Below, one piece after another: positions 20,926 through 34,137 of a DNA stretch of 64,000 nt. The position numbers and the translations under genes are program-made. The stretch spans positions 4,056,001 to 4,120,000 of the forward strand of contig NC_045147.1 in assembly GCF_008831285.2 (NCBI RefSeq). Reading direction: 5' to 3'. Below the pieces are notes generated by a model, which saw nothing but the letters and a program-made list of their open reading frames with translations, did no database searches and was not told the origin of the DNA. Numbering within the stretch: the stretch's first letter is position 1; each line of letters starts with the position of its first letter. The DNA comes from Nymphaea colorata (lineage: Eukaryota > Streptophyta > Magnoliopsida > Nymphaeales > Nymphaeaceae).

Positions 20926-22872
20926 GTTTGTGCCTGTATCAGCCACCCCAAATGCCGCGATATTTCCATCGTATTTCGGTAATAAAGAACACTTACAAAA
21001 GAGGGCCCCGTTTTCCCTTTTCCATTTATTGGGAGGACACCGCAGCCGTTCAGACACAAAAAATTGCTTTCGAGTCTTCCGTAAGCGAGCATCAGACTCT
21101 TCTCCTCCATCATCTTTCTTGAACGAGCAAGAGGAGTATTTGATCCCAATGTTACTCAAATTGCTCAGAATGAGCGAATCGAATCGAATTGGTCACCTCT
21201 CGATTTGATTCAGTGGCCGATTTGGGAGCAGTAAGAAATCGGGTGATTTTTACCCGAATCGGTCAAACCAGGGCAAACTTGGGCGATTCCCTTCGAGTCT
21301 TCTGTCCTTGATACCTCGGCAGCCCTTCCACCATCTCCCAACCCAGCAGCCGTAACTTCACCTCCGGCCATCGAAGTGGAAACAGTTTCCTCTAATCTGG
21401 AGCTTTATCATTATAACGAGCGCGTCCGTCCGCAGGGATTTCAAAGCAACGGCCAAATTCTTAGTCAGAACAGTTTAAGTAAAGTTTTCAACCCAATGAG
21501 AGCACTTCATTGATGTTATGGCCAAATTCTAAAGGCGGGCTTTCCCTTTCTTTGTCAGAATTGGGTATAAAAACACTTGTAGGCTTGTATGGAAGATGTG
21601 AAGGTGGTCTCTGTTTTGCACGCCAGCTGTTTGATGAGATGTCTAAAAGATATTATATTTCTTAGAATGTCATGTTTCTTTTGGTTGGTCAGTATTGGTC
21701 GGGACAAGCCTAACGCTATTAATTTTGTCTTCCCTGTGTGCACATGGGGTTTTTGCTAGAGGTTTATGCAATCGAGGACTTGCTAACTTTTAAAATCAGA
21801 TGCACATAGATGGAATCTATGTTTTTTTCATTTTTTGTTAATTTTTCATTTTTTAAATTTAAATGTATTTTTTAATTATTTCGATTCACAAACTATTCTG
21901 ATTCGATTTACCCAACGATTAAGCTTTCCAATTTGATTGAAAAACCAATCTTACAACATTGGTTCATCCTACTAGCCTTGCTCTTCTTCAATTCCCCTAG
22001 AGTACCAGACTTGTTTTGGTGTCCCAGGACGCCACCCCAAGTATACTTTAAATCTCAATTGATAACTACCTTATTACACACCCCTCCCCGCCATTGCACC
22101 AACCCTCTCTAGGATCCTTTCTATTTATTATTACGCTAGCTACCTTTCCTAGTACCACTATAGCAGCACCAGGAGCCCTGGATTATGAAATTAAACCAAG
22201 TTAGATGATCATGAAATTAGTTAATAAAGATAGTTTTACCAAATTATCACATTCAAATAAATGTGCTATACTTCTGTTTCTTTTTCCTTGTAGGATGCCA
22301 AAGTTTGGTGAAAGACAAATCTCTGTCTCTCGTGACCTTCTTTTTGGTCCATTGTGCTTGCAAAGATCGAAAAGACATGAGTTTTTTTGTGGCGGGTCAG
22401 GCTATTCAGTTTTTGGTGGAATATCTGGATCATGAAAAATAATTTATTTTTTCAGGTCTTACTTTACAATCTTCAGGTGGACATTGTGATTATTGTAAAG
22501 GTATTTTGGCTACCTGATGTTATTTCGAGATTTAGCAGCTATTTTCCCTTTGATTTGCTGTACTTTTTTACATACATTTCTCTTGGATGAATACCAGTTA
22601 ATAGTTTCAATTTTCAGCTCTCTCTCTCTCTCTCTCTGGCTTGCGCTCACGTTGGCATGCTGGGCAATATTTTGAAATTTCTGCATGGAAGGAAGTGAGT
22701 CTCCACGTAAGAATAAGTGCCACTTTAGGTAGGATACTGCATATGCACACACAATATCCCATTACAGAGTGCCATTGTAACTCATTCTCCGGTAACTCGA
22801 GTCATAGTGCTCGTTTTTGTATAGCATGATAGAAAGGATGACAGGTGCATTTAGGTTTTTTAGTCCCTTTTA
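20926..22872. other. Upstream spacer of MDHAR with a possible small inverted-repeat element
   Basis: No gene is supported. CCAATGTTACTCAAATTG at about 21148 and the reverse complement of CCAATCTTACAACATTGG at about 21944-21961 face each other, and GAATCGAATCG-type words sit next to both ends. This suggests a decayed TIR element of about 0.8 kb. No target duplication was seen. The remainder is AT-rich spacer with a short (TC)n tract near 22618-22637. Confidence 0.3.
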
Positions 22873-22954
22873 GGGTTCGTTTGATGGACATAGATTTTTA
22901 TTCATGGACAAAAATCTTGGCTAAAAATTCATGGATTAGAATTCACATATAAAA

Positions 22955-23409
22955 TGTAATGCCCCAAAAATTTAATCTCATAGTGAAGATTGAGATAGAC
23001 CTTCAAGGGCTTATAAGAGGGGTTGTTAAGTGGTTGGTTGTTCTAGTTCTTAGCATTTTTCGAGTAGAAACAGAAACTACTATGAAGCGAGTTAGAATCT
23101 GCCGAACCAAAGGCCTGAGCTCGGGAGTGGGTTGGGTCATTAAAGTGGTATTAGAGCACACTTCAACCTCAGACCTAGGGTCCCACATGCACGAATGAGT
23201 GTGCTTTAAGGAGGTAGATTGTAACACTCCAAAAATTTTAGCTCACATTGAAGATTGAGAAAGAACTTTTAAGGGATTATAAAAAGGGTGGTCAAGTGGT
23301 TGATTGTCATGGTTCCTACCGCTTTTCAGTTGAAACTGAAAATGCTAGAAGGCAAGTTGGGATCCGCACAACTAAGACCCTGAGTTCAAGAGTGAGTCAG
23401 GTCGTTACA
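22955..23409 (+). mobile_element. TRIM (terminal-repeat retrotransposon in miniature), about 455 bp
   Basis: A 5' LTR (22955-23145, starting TGTAATGCCCCAAAAATTT) and a 3' LTR (23220-23409, starting TGTAACACTCCAAAAATTT and ending TTACA) are diverged copies. Between them is only a 74-bp interior. It starts with TGGTATTAGAGC (23146-23157), one base off the plant initiator-Met PBS TGGTATCAGAGC, and ends with the purine-rich AAGGAGGTAGA before the 3' LTR. The flanks TAAAA and CAAAA could be a mutated 5-bp target duplication. There is no coding capacity, so it is non-autonomous. LTR divergence says it is old. It lies inside the Tourist-like element. Confidence 0.65.
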
Positions 23410-23564
23410 CAAAAAATTTTGTCTATTGTGTGATGGGCAGAGATAAAAATTCACGAAAATTTGTCCACTGCATGATTGACAAGAACAAAAATCCTATACA
23501 TTTTTGTTGTTTGCGGCCAAGTTGCTTAGAGAGGATGATTTGCAGCAAATGGGGGAAAAAGCAA

Positions 23565-23566
<2 letters not shown>

Positions 23567-23602
<36 letters not shown>

Positions 23603-23614
23603 GAGAGAGAGAGA
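23567..23614. repeat. (GA)n microsatellite
   Basis: About 45 bp of GA repeats with a GGGG interruption, within the Tourist-like element. Confidence 0.85.
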
Positions 23615-24282
23615 GCATGCACCTACTATTGCTACCTGATGCACAAGAAGCAGCCATGTGTTGTTGAAGAAAACAGTGAAGGCTGTTAATGCCTACCTCA
23701 ACTGAACCAAAGGGAGCCTACAGAGGGGGTGATAATAGGTGAGAAATTCATGGAGATAGAGAGATGCGGAGATGGGGAAACAGGTCAGACAACACATACC
23801 TGTTGTTGTTGACCCGATGTTGAGGAACCAGTTGTGATGCTACACCAGAAATGATGCACCCACCGATCAAAAGGGGTGTGCAAAGGGTGAAAGAGTGACG
23901 GTATCAGTGGCATAGAGAGAGGAAAAGATGGAGAGAGAGGTCACAAATGGTGTAGAGGACACCACCCTACACTACTGCTGCAGAGGAGGAAGGGTTGGAG
24001 AGCAATTGTGGAGGAGGAAGATGCGTGAGGTCGGATGGAGGAAGATGCATGAGGTCGGGGTTCTTTTCCACTGAAGTCTTAGCAAGTAGAAATATTGTCT
24101 GTGGACAAAATTTGGACTTATATAGGTCCCCATGTCCAACTTTTGTCTGTGAATGAAAATCCATATTTCAATCGAACAGGGGTGGATTTTTTATCCATGT
24201 GTGCCAAGACATTGATAAAGTTCAAACAAAGACAATTATCTATGTGCTATAGCAAATTTCCTGGCCATCAAACGGACCCTAA

Positions 24283-26644
24283 TTTTATTTTTTCCATATG
24301 TATAGGCATCACATCTGTCATTCATGCACTATTTACTAGTTGTCTTGGTCTATTGAATGAAAACCGGAGTTGGCCTCAAGGAGGGGGCTGGGGTACACCA
24401 CATTGAGCACCCCAGTCAGTTTTAGCCCAAGGCACGTTATGGTTGGCTTCATAACTTGAATGAACACTCAAGTCTGTAGTGTAGTACATGAGGATGTATG
24501 TTCCTTGAAATAAGTAAAATGTGCATCCTTCATTTGCGCAAATCTTTAAAATGATCATATGCTAAAAATTTCTAATAACTATCAATAATTTATGCATTCA
24601 TGTTCATACTTCCAAGTTTTTTGGTTAGTAGTCCTGTTTAACAAGAACTGAAATTGACCATGGAGTAGATAAGGATCCTTTGATCACTTTGTCCGTCCTT
24701 TTATTGTCCTCGCTCACTTTTAACTACATGCAATAAGAGAGCTAAGGGGCTTGGCAAGAAAGCATGACTCTTTCATAAGGTTACATTTGATAGCCTCGGC
24801 TGCATTGAAAGGTGTGCTTTGGAAGATCCTCAGTTTGTAAAATGAAGATTTCAGTATTGTGATGCATGATACATATAAAAAACCATAGATTTCAAGGTTG
24901 GATGGGGGGAGCAGTCAGACCTTAAATTTGTAGATCTGAAATGCTAGTTATCTCATATCACCATAGACCAGAGATCCACTGTGAAACAAACACACCCAAG
25001 TATCTCTGGTGTAAGAACAAAGTTTCAAGAGCATGAACAAGTATTCAAGGGTGAAGATGCCTCCATCATTGCTAATGGGAGATTCTTCAACATTTGATGT
25101 GATAGATTCTACTTCCACTGAGGTAGGAAGAAAAGATGTGAGCAAGAATGGTCTAGATGGAGATGGTTTTCAGGTGGGTGGTCCTACTTCTTGTCCTATA
25201 ACCCTATCATGTCATGGCTAAGCGTCGTGAAGAACACAGTGAATCACAGTCAAGGACATTGGGAGGAGGTGATGGGTCTCCTCGATTTATTTATTCAAGA
25301 GGTGAATGCTAGGAATATGTTTATCTATTCAATAGATGTACATGAGAAATTGCCAATGCAATATAGATGGCATCCATTGCGACGTTGTGGGGAGTGCTAC
25401 GTAGCAGCTTGACTTCACTGTCATTTTCAGTTATTCAAGGAAGCAATGGAGTTCTCTCTTGGGTATTCAGTTAACAACCCTTCTCGGAGGATGGATTTTG
25501 ATAGGGGTGTTCTTGTAAAGTTGACATTGAAGTGATTTTGCATCTAGGGAAGTGAAGAGATGCAGATAGATTTTTGTGTTGAGCATTTAGAACCCCATGA
25601 TGACTATGAAGGTGGAGGCTATGTTGAGAATTCCCATTTGATTCATCTTCTGTGTTTAAATCTCATTTGGGTTCAACTTTCCAGATTTTCCTATTCAGAT
25701 GAATAATCAAAGAATCTTTGCCATAGTGATAAAACTAATGGTGCAACTCTTATTGATGTAGATAGATTTATTAAAGCTTATAATAGATAGATCATTTCTC
25801 TAGTTGCTTATGTTTTTATTTTGGATTGATAGAATGTTTCGAAACAATATTTGAAATATGAATGGAAAACATGGCAGTATCCTAATTGTGATGTCACATC
25901 TCATGATAGTAATATACACACTTTGGTGGAGGCTTTAGAGAGAAAAAAAAACCATGATGACTGGTGATTGCACTCAAGGTTGGTCAACATCGCCCAAAAA
26001 AGGGTCAGAGATATGATCAATACCCAATTGGTTGATCCAAATTCATTTATGTTATTGGAATTGGAAGAACCATGATCAAAGCCCGATAAGGAGAGAATGA
26101 TTGTGATTCTAAACTCCAAATCAATACCTTGTAAAGACAATGATTGTATAGAAAATGTTAAAGTGGCCAGTGTATCTAGGGATGATGAAATGAAGGCTGC
26201 ATCCTTGATTCCAATGGAGCAAACTCAAATCTAGGAGATTGACATGTGTGAGGACAATGTGATTATTGATGCTCCTTTAGACAAATTTTAACAAAGATAA
26301 TTTTCCTACAAGTTTTCATGCTCCTTTAGACAAATCTTAGATAATTAGAGGAGTAGTTTATATCAATAGCAAGGTGCTTAGGAAAGGAAAAGGAAATTTC
26401 ACTGCTACAAGTGGCAGGAGACATGGTCTTAGGTTCAAGAAAGTGAGCTCCTTCATGCAGAAGGGAAGTTCTCACAGGGGAGAGGGAACAACCGGCTACT
26501 TTCGACAACACTAATCTTGTTTCCTCCCTGAATTTAGAAAGCTCTATTGCCATGTAGGATATTTGTCCTATCAAAAAGGATTTAGTAAAGGAATCGATGA
26601 TGGTTGAGGGACTTGGTAGAGGCATTTGAAGGTTTTAATTTCTC
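24283..26644. other. Spacer, possibly the decayed 5' part of the LINE
   Basis: The region just before the LINE endonuclease relic has several short open stretches on the plus strand (25033-25221, 25191-25412) but no CCHC knuckle or other ORF1 motif that I recognise. It could be decayed LINE ORF1 or unrelated spacer. Confidence 0.35.
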
Positions 26645-28150
26645 ATTAAAATAATTAGCTAAAATGTAAAAGGACTAGCAAGGAAAAGAGCCCAAAAAGG
26701 TTGGATGTATCTTCTCCAAAATCTAATCCTAGAATTTTCTTTGTGTATGATTTTAAGTTTAATAGGTGAAGGTTCATTCAGTTTCAAAGAGGATTTGGGG
26801 AGTTCAATACTCATTTCAATATTGATTTGCTATAAAATTTGGGCTAAAATTCTGTTTGGTTGTGATTCAAACATATTTATCATAATCAGTAGGTTTAATT
26901 TGTATTGGATGGACTGCACTTTAAAATGCAAACTTTTGGGCTTCAAGTTCAATGAAATAGGGTTTATCTTCATACTAATAATATTTAAATTAGAAAGGAG
27001 AAAAATTTTATGTTGGAGGCTTTTATTGTCAATATGACTATCCCCTTATGGTGGTTGGAAATATAATGGAATCAAGAAAGGAGATGAGGGTTCCCAGTGT
27101 TTATGCATATATTATTTTTAATTCCTTTATCTAGTTTATAAGATTGGAGTTAATGACTAGTCTTACAAATATAGTTTAGGCTAATCACCTGAATTCCAAT
27201 TTTCTTGTGCTGAGTAAAATTAATAGATGCTTTATAAAACAAGGTTTGTTTACACATAGTTAAGGGGGGAAATTTTGTCTTTCAATGTAGGTCAAAGCAT
27301 TGTCAAAGCATTGTCAAACCATGCAGCACAAAATTTTCAACTCAAGACATATGAGGAGGCCAGAGTTTGGTGGGGATGTTTTTAGATTTTTCAAGCATTT
27401 GGATTGTGAGGTTGAGTGTAGGCAAATAATTAAATATGCTTGGCAAATTGATTTTTATGGATGGCCCATGGTTAAACTTGGCCCAAGCTAAATCATGTAA
27501 GATCTTGACTGGACTTGCAGGTGATTCAACTACAAAAAAAAATGTAGAATCATCATTTAGAGAAAAATTTTAGTTCAAATAACTGGGTTGAAAAGGATCC
27601 TCAAATTCATCATATGTTATTAGATGCTTTGAAAAGAGAAGAAATCAAGTGGAAAAAAAAAACGAGGCTTCAATGGCTGAAGGAAGGTGACATGAATAAT
27701 GTCTTTTCTCATTAATATGTAAGAGGAGAGTTAGAAAGGACCACATTGATCAAATGACTATTGGTTAAGGAAAGCTTGAGGAAGAGTCAAATTTTCTTAG
27801 CATGTAAAGCATACCTTCAGAAATTTTTTGAGAAGAATTAGTCCTTGGGCAGTACTTTTGATTACGAAGTTGGTGAGAGATTTTCTTTTGAAAAGGATGA
27901 TTTGTTACTTATGTCTGTGTTAGATGAAGTGATTCATTGGGCAATATTGGAAGCAAATGCAGGCAATTCCCATTGACTTGATGGTTTTCCAAACATTTTT
28001 TTCAGCTTTATTAGGACATTGCTGGAGCAGAGATTTCAGTAGCCATAAGGGCACTTTTTCAAAAAGTAAATCAGTTTGTAGGCTGGGAAGAAATCATATT
28101 GTGTTGATTCCTAATAAAGTAGGCTCTGACATCAATGTTGTTAAACGTGA
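26645..28150 (+). mobile_element. Dead L1-type LINE, endonuclease to start of reverse transcriptase
   Basis: Successive plus-strand frames give recognisable LINE ORF2 landmarks in the right order. KIIS-stop-NVKGLARKRAQKGW at 26648 is the endonuclease start (family SWNVRGLGR). FRFFKHLD near 27390 and GWPMVKL near 27460 follow. TRLQWLKEGDMNN at 27662 matches the linker WLKEGDRNTKFFH. LDGFP-x-x-FF near 27975 matches PGPDGF at the RT start, and NHIVLIPNK near 28095 matches the IALIPK motif. Many stops and shifts show it is inactive. The catalytic palm is missing here; a same-strand 3' part lies at 35,900-37,600. Confidence 0.65.
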
Positions 28151-28999
28151 TAAGGCAAAAGTGATGCATTAAGCCTATGAAGTGATGCAATTCCTAACAA
28201 GGTGAAGCGATGCCTAAGCATCACAACCAAAATTTTGTTAATGATCTTAAAAGTCTTAAAAGCAATATCAATTCAAACCACATGAAAGAAAAAATTTCCA
28301 AAGATGAATTCAAACCATATAATTAAAAAATAACATATGTGATGAATGCACTATCTTCAAGGCATTTGATACATCATTGTCATGTTTTGAGTAAATAGAA
28401 TATGAAAAAATGAATCTCATATAAAGGCTCTGTCATCCAAAAGGGATTGAATAAGTACACCAAAGTTAATAATGGTCATAAATATGCCTACAATTTAAGG
28501 GAAAAACTTCCAAACTGCACAAGAAATTTTGGCAGCTAAATCCAATTTTGCATAGCTGTGTTAAAATAGTATAATCAGTTGATTCAAGAACAATAAAAAT
28601 GAAAAGAACATGTTGACAGCTTCTATATAATAGTGAAGAAAACTTGTCTATGTAAAAAAGGGGAATATAGATAATAAACATGAAGATAACACTGAGAGAA
28701 GAAAACACAATAAAGGATTTGCGTGTTCGACAAATTTTGACAAGCGATTCCACTCATCATTGAATGAAACATGAATCAATTAATTACATCAAAGAACTAT
28801 GGGGAGCATCATGAACGAAAAGGTGAGTCAAGTTACGTGACTATATCACAACCAAAAATTTTCAGTTACACAGGATATGTACACTTGTCAATAGTAACCA
28901 ACAACGACTGAACAATTGGTCAAGTAACACCATCGCAAGCTTCAAGATTTTCACACATCTCTTTTGTCAACATACTCTATTTATCAAAGTAAACCTTTT
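28151..28999. other. AT-rich spacer, no gene seen
   Basis: No coding or transposon signature was recognised. A short reiteration of GTGATGC/AAGCGATGC words occurs near 28160-28225. Confidence 0.4.
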
Positions 29000-30230
29000 G
29001 GCCACTGTTTGATAGAACTCTTTCTTTTTAAATATAAGCTTTTTTGCATTCGTTTAAAAACAAACACACCAGAGAGGCAGTCGAACATATGGATACATTG
29101 CTTGTGAAATTTTCTATTGCACTTGGGTTTTCTGTCAAAGGGGAGGAGCATAAAGATGCTGATCATTATAGTTGGACATGGGGAGATCTGATACTGTAAG
29201 GCTTGGAGGACGGAAGAAAGGAGGCGCAAGAAAAAAAGGCCGCATCTCAATCATTGCAGAGGGGCCTCAGTGCCCCCTTGATAGGATCGGGAGATACCTA
29301 AAATGGAGGTACTCTGACAGCCCTATCTATCTTAGGCGTTTGAAGGGCAGGAAAGTTCCTGTCGCATGAGAGAAAAGATCCAAATTTTAAAAAATTTCCG
29401 GTGCCCGTCAAACATAGGATAAAAAAAATTACCATTGACGGGTTCAGAAACATCTTTCCGAAAACTTCATCCCACCCCAACGGGTCGAAGGAAGTTTTCG
29501 GGATAAAAAAAAATGCTACCCCATCGTTCCTTCCTGCTGCTCGGCAGCTTCATCAGAGCTGCTGACCTCGACGCCTTTGGTGATCATCCCCAAACCTGCT
29601 TTAGGCACATACGAGAAAAAAAGGTGCTAGAGCTGTGGAATCCCTCTTCTGCTAGATGTCTTTGCTTAGGGAGTGTGGAATCCCTCTTCACTCGTTGTTG
29701 TTGTGTTCCAGCAAGGGCTGCTGCTTGCAGCCCTTTCCCCTCTACCTGTGTTTCTGATTTTTTGTTACGGACAATTTTGTTTGTTTCTTCCTGTTACCAA
29801 AGGAAAGTCTGTCCTTGACATCTTAAATGCATCGCTGCCATTTGTTTTAATCAGACTGAGATTTGGAATGAGGAAATGAACATACCGATTGCAAATTAAA
29901 ATTGATAGGCTTTCACATGAGCAGTTCTCAAGAAAAGAGATGACCATATCTACAGGAAAGTTGAAAACAATAGTTCTGCGAAGAGAGTAAAAAGTTTGTT
30001 CTCTCAAAAGGAGAATCCCTTCAAAACCAAAGCAGAATCTTAGTTGTGATCGTTATCTCACTTCCCATGTCATCAAACTAAGAAACATGTTTCAAGTTAA
30101 ATTCGTTTCTTAGTTATGAAACACACAACAAAATGAGAATGAGGCAAAATGTCCAATTCTCTATTTCCTGGAAACTTGTTTTCAGAATCTTATTTCTCAT
30201 TCTAGTTTTTTCAATCCATCAAACGGTCCC
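29000..30230. mobile_element. Possible Tourist-like TIR element A, about 1.2 kb
   Basis: The right end CCATCAAACGGTCCC (30216-30230) has the same terminus as the element at 22873-24279 and is followed by TTA. The left partner GGCCACTGTTTGATAG at 29000 is a weaker match and its flank (TTT) is not a clean duplication. The interior includes a GC-richer block at 29,160-29,800 with short open frames that match nothing I know. Confidence 0.4.
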
Positions 30231-30233
30231 TTA

Positions 30234-31053
30234 TGCCATGTTTGATGGCAGGGTAAATTTTTGAGCAGTAAATTTATCATGAAAAAAATTAGAAAAAGCT
30301 TACAAAATGAAAAATTTTGATTTTTTCAACTTTTGATGGCCTAGAAGCTTTTTTTGTTCAAAAATTATCTGTGTTTGGTGCACAGGAAAAAAAAAAACCA
30401 TAGGTAAATTTACTTCCAATACCATAAGATTTTGAGAAAATATTTCATTATCTAGGGATGAAGAATAGGTCTTCCAGCAACCTCTTTGAATGACCAATCA
30501 AGAAGTGTATGGTGCCATTGGTACTTCACATTCGTACTCTCACCTACTGAGCGACTCACTAGGAGCATGAAACTAATAAACATCCACCTTGCTTTACTCG
30601 AATCCAGTCTGACCAGACTAGAAACTAGAAATCAAGAGAAAAATAAAGGAATTCGTTTACGACTGAAGTTCCTAACCTAAAAGGCAGATACAGATGCAAG
30701 TGGTGTCTGAAGAAGCCAATGGAGCTCCGCAAAAAGGAGGAAGAGGAAGAACAAGAAGCACCTGATCTTGGCGGCTTTGAGAGAGTAGCCTGAAGTGACG
30801 AAGAAGACGATGCCCAGATAGTGAAAACAAGAGGTGAGCAAAAAGAGGAAGCCTTAACGGGCAAAAATAAAATGGATGGTAAAAAGTAGGACCTCGGGGG
30901 GGGTGGTCTGACTTTTTTCCATGGTAAAATTACCATGATCCATCGAATTCCACAGAGGAATTTTACCTGCATTTAAATGCAAAAGGAAAAACCGTACAAA
31001 AAACACAACTTTACCCCGGTGCACAAAAAAATTGTTGTGCATCAAACGGAACC
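30234..31053. mobile_element. Tourist-like TIR element B, 820 bp
   Basis: The left end TGCCATGTTTGATGG (30234-30248) pairs with the reverse complement of GCATCAAACGGAACC at the right end (31039-31053). Exact TTA trinucleotides flank both sides (30231-30233 and 31054-31056), the target duplication expected for PIF/Harbinger-type elements. No transposase is encoded. It abuts element A, which uses the same TTA. Confidence 0.55.
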
Positions 31054-31056
31054 TTA

Positions 31057-34000
31057 GGCACAGATGACACAATTCCCCTCTAAAGAGTCACTCTAGAAGT
31101 AGTAGAAACGAGGCATCTACCATGCCGAGGCCACTACAGGCCAGACCCCACCGGATCGCAACTTCCCAGGGAGGCCATCTCCTGTGCAAATTCTAGGCCA
31201 TCACCCGTATACGACATTGGACCATCATCTTGTACAAGTAACCATGAGCTGTCACTCACTTCCCAAAGTAGTGCCTCCCATAATGGGTAACCTCAATACT
31301 TTTTATTGTTTACAAATGCACATTAACACATTAAATGAATGTATACCAATTATTTCCGGAGCTCATAAATTAGAAACGAAATGCATACATTTGTGCATCC
31401 TTGATGTCTCAGACATCAGCCTCAATCATGAAAAGTATCAGGTTCAAATTCAAATCATTACAAAATTGCAAAAGCACATATAATTTCAGTAGTGGGCTAA
31501 CAACAATGCAAATAGATGTAGAATTATTCATACATGAATTTCAAAACGTATACATAACATACATGAGGTTTGGGCTTGTTGCACATTTATTAAGTGAAGC
31601 ATAATCGGATGTATATATCTGAGAGTGGTATGAACACCTAATGGGCATAAGATGTTCAATAGAATAGATCAGATCAGCCTCGCAGAGCCCTCCCCATCTC
31701 TCCAACTTACAAAGTTGGCGACAAGTCCATTTTTCAAGTCTCATGAATCCAAGCAATTTAGGGGAGTTCTAATAATTAAACTGGAATCAATTAGCCAAAC
31801 GCTAATCCTAAACCACATGGGTTTTATCTAGACTTTACACCCAAGTCCCAATCTAACGTGAGCCCTGAAGACCTTCAAAATAATTTTTTTTTTTCAAATT
31901 TTGATCGTACGCGAAACATGCTAAATTCAACATGGTACTCTAATTCATGGAAATAGAAGGGATCTTCAATTAGACCCGTGTTAAACTCCTCCATTTCTCT
32001 TGTTTAATAAAATTTAGAAATAAAATTATGGAAATTCCAATGTTTTTTCATGAAGGGGACTTATCTCTACACGTTTTCTCCTTCTTCTATTGCCTCTTCC
32101 TTTCTTTTTTCCTCTTTTATCTCCCTTACCAAGGGTGCTCGTACACCCCCTCTCCCTTTGGCTTATATTTTATCAGAGGATGGAGGAAGCTTTTAGTTTT
32201 AGTTGAAGGTGAAGAAGAAAGGGTTTCCGTGGAAGGTAAAGGAGAAAGGGTGAGGAGAGACAAGATGTCAAGGGAAAGCAATGAGTAAAGATGAGCGTGG
32301 GTGAGGAGAGAGAAAATGAGAGTGAAAATGAAGCACATTGATTTTGAAGAGTAATGATGAGAGTGGGAGGAAGTGTGGGTGAAGACAGATAAAAAAAGAG
32401 GGAAAACTGAAAACGCGTGAAAAAAGCAAAGATAGTAAAAAAAAATAATGATGGGGTTGAGAAAAAGTGAGGTGAAAAAAGAAAAACAAAAAAATAATGA
32501 AAAGTTTGTAAAATTTAACAAAAAAAAACAAAAGGCCATCGAGTTTACTTGAGTTGAGTCCAACCAACTCAAACTCGCTAATATACTCGAGCTTATATTT
32601 AAGCTTGAGCTCAACTCATATAAAAAATGAGTCGAGCTCAAGTCAAATTTACTCAAGTCAAATTTACTTGGGCGAGTTTGAGTCAAACTCGAATTGGCTC
32701 GACTCATTGTGATTGGACAAAAACACTATAAGAGCTGAGATTGAATCACTCATCTTTGCAGCCAACTAGAGGACAAAAACAATATATATATATATATATA
32801 TATATATGAAAAGCAGTAGGCAAATGTTTTTGATCGGATGGTTGTGTTTCATTTTGTGTGGCTAAAAATCATCACAAAAATGTGCATTGGTGATGACATT
32901 TGCTTTATTACAGTTTTTAATAACAAAATTTAATGGTTTTTAACAAATAAAAGTGAAAAAAAAATCTGACCATAGAGGTAACTAGCTGTTTTCCATCATA
33001 TATATGACAATCGAATGGTGACTTTAGATTGCTAGTATTACCTTGCCCACTTAAGAGATATATCATGATGTATGGTTAAGAGAACAACAATGAAAAAGAG
33101 TTCTAAATCACATTTTTTTCCTTGTTGAGAAAGATGCCTAAATCACTTTCTTATTTTTGTTTTTTATTTCAACCGTCCATCATGGCGGATCCAATAGCTC
33201 ATGGTCTATTAACTACTATCGATTGCACCACCATCAACCATGAGGCTGGAGAGCGGTTCGTGGCAGTGTGACAACATGAATAGGAATCAATAATAATATA
33301 GTGATTATGCATAGCATATCACAAGTCAATATCAACTATGTAATTTGCATATAGCACAACCTGTCCTAAACATATAAAGGCTATATGTAGTGGGTATTGG
33401 GATCACTGGCTAATAGGATTATTGTTTGTGTAATTAATGCAAGGGCCGATCTGCCATAAACAAGTAAAGACTCTAGAGGTCATACATTTGGATTTTGAAG
33501 CATATAAGAAGCATCACAAGCATTCAAGTTTGAAAAAGAAAAAACTCTACTATTTGCAATCTAGGTCTCAAGATGCGCCATATACACATATTTCCTACAA
33601 AGAACCAAAACACAATCAAAATCATAATTGTGCACAAGTATGTGAGTCACAAGATCTAGAACGTGCTCCCAAGCTTTGACTACAATAAGATGCACTACGA
33701 CCACCTGAAAAATAAGAAATTAAATGTCATGATTATACATCTATACTCAGTAGGTCGTCCCCAGTTTGGCTATATTAAGTGAGTTCACATACAACTAGAA
33801 TTCATCAAACGAAATATGTTCAGTAACAGTTACAGCATGAAGCCTAATGTATAATGAATAATCCAACACAAATCGAAACATGAATCATCTCAAACCCATC
33901 AAAAAATAATTAAACTAATAAAATAAGATCATGATTCACGTAAATATTTCAAACTCCATTACTTTTCAACCCTAAATCCTGCAAAGCACAGTTGCAGAAC

Positions 34001-34137
34001 CTTGTTGCTAATTATTTATTTGCTCCATTTCATTAATTTAGATATTACCCTGCTGTAGCAGAAACTCCACTAGAACATCACAGCATCAGTGGTATAGGCA
34101 CCCACCATTCGGGTACAAGCGGTACATTTCCCCTAAG
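31057..34137. other. Spacer with low-complexity tracts, no gene supported
   Basis: It holds a purine-rich plus strand at 32190-32530, a block built of CTCGAGCTT/GAGTTTGAG words at 32540-32710, and a (TA)n tract at 32782-32807. A 193-codon minus-strand open frame over the purine-rich part is Ser/Leu/Phe-rich low complexity and is not believed. Confidence 0.4.

Larger units (their letters stand above)
22873..24279. mobile_element. Tourist-like (PIF/Harbinger-type) TIR element, 1.4 kb, carrying a nested TRIM
   Basis: The left end GGGTTCGTTTGATGG (22873-22887) matches the reverse complement of the right end CCATCAAACGGACCC (24265-24279) at 14 of 15 positions. The flanks are TTA (22870-22872) and TAA (24280-24282), close to the 3-bp TWA duplication of PIF/Harbinger elements. 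Just inside, ATTCATGGACAAAAATC on the left and ATTTTTGTCTGTGAATG on the right hint at longer internal complementarity. No transposase was recognised, so it is non-autonomous. A TRIM retrotransposon interrupts it near the left end. Confidence 0.6.

Noticed and set aside
32126-32707. 193-codon minus-strand open frame
   Set aside because: Ser/Leu/Phe-rich low complexity caused by a purine-rich plus strand; no motif, promoter or family.
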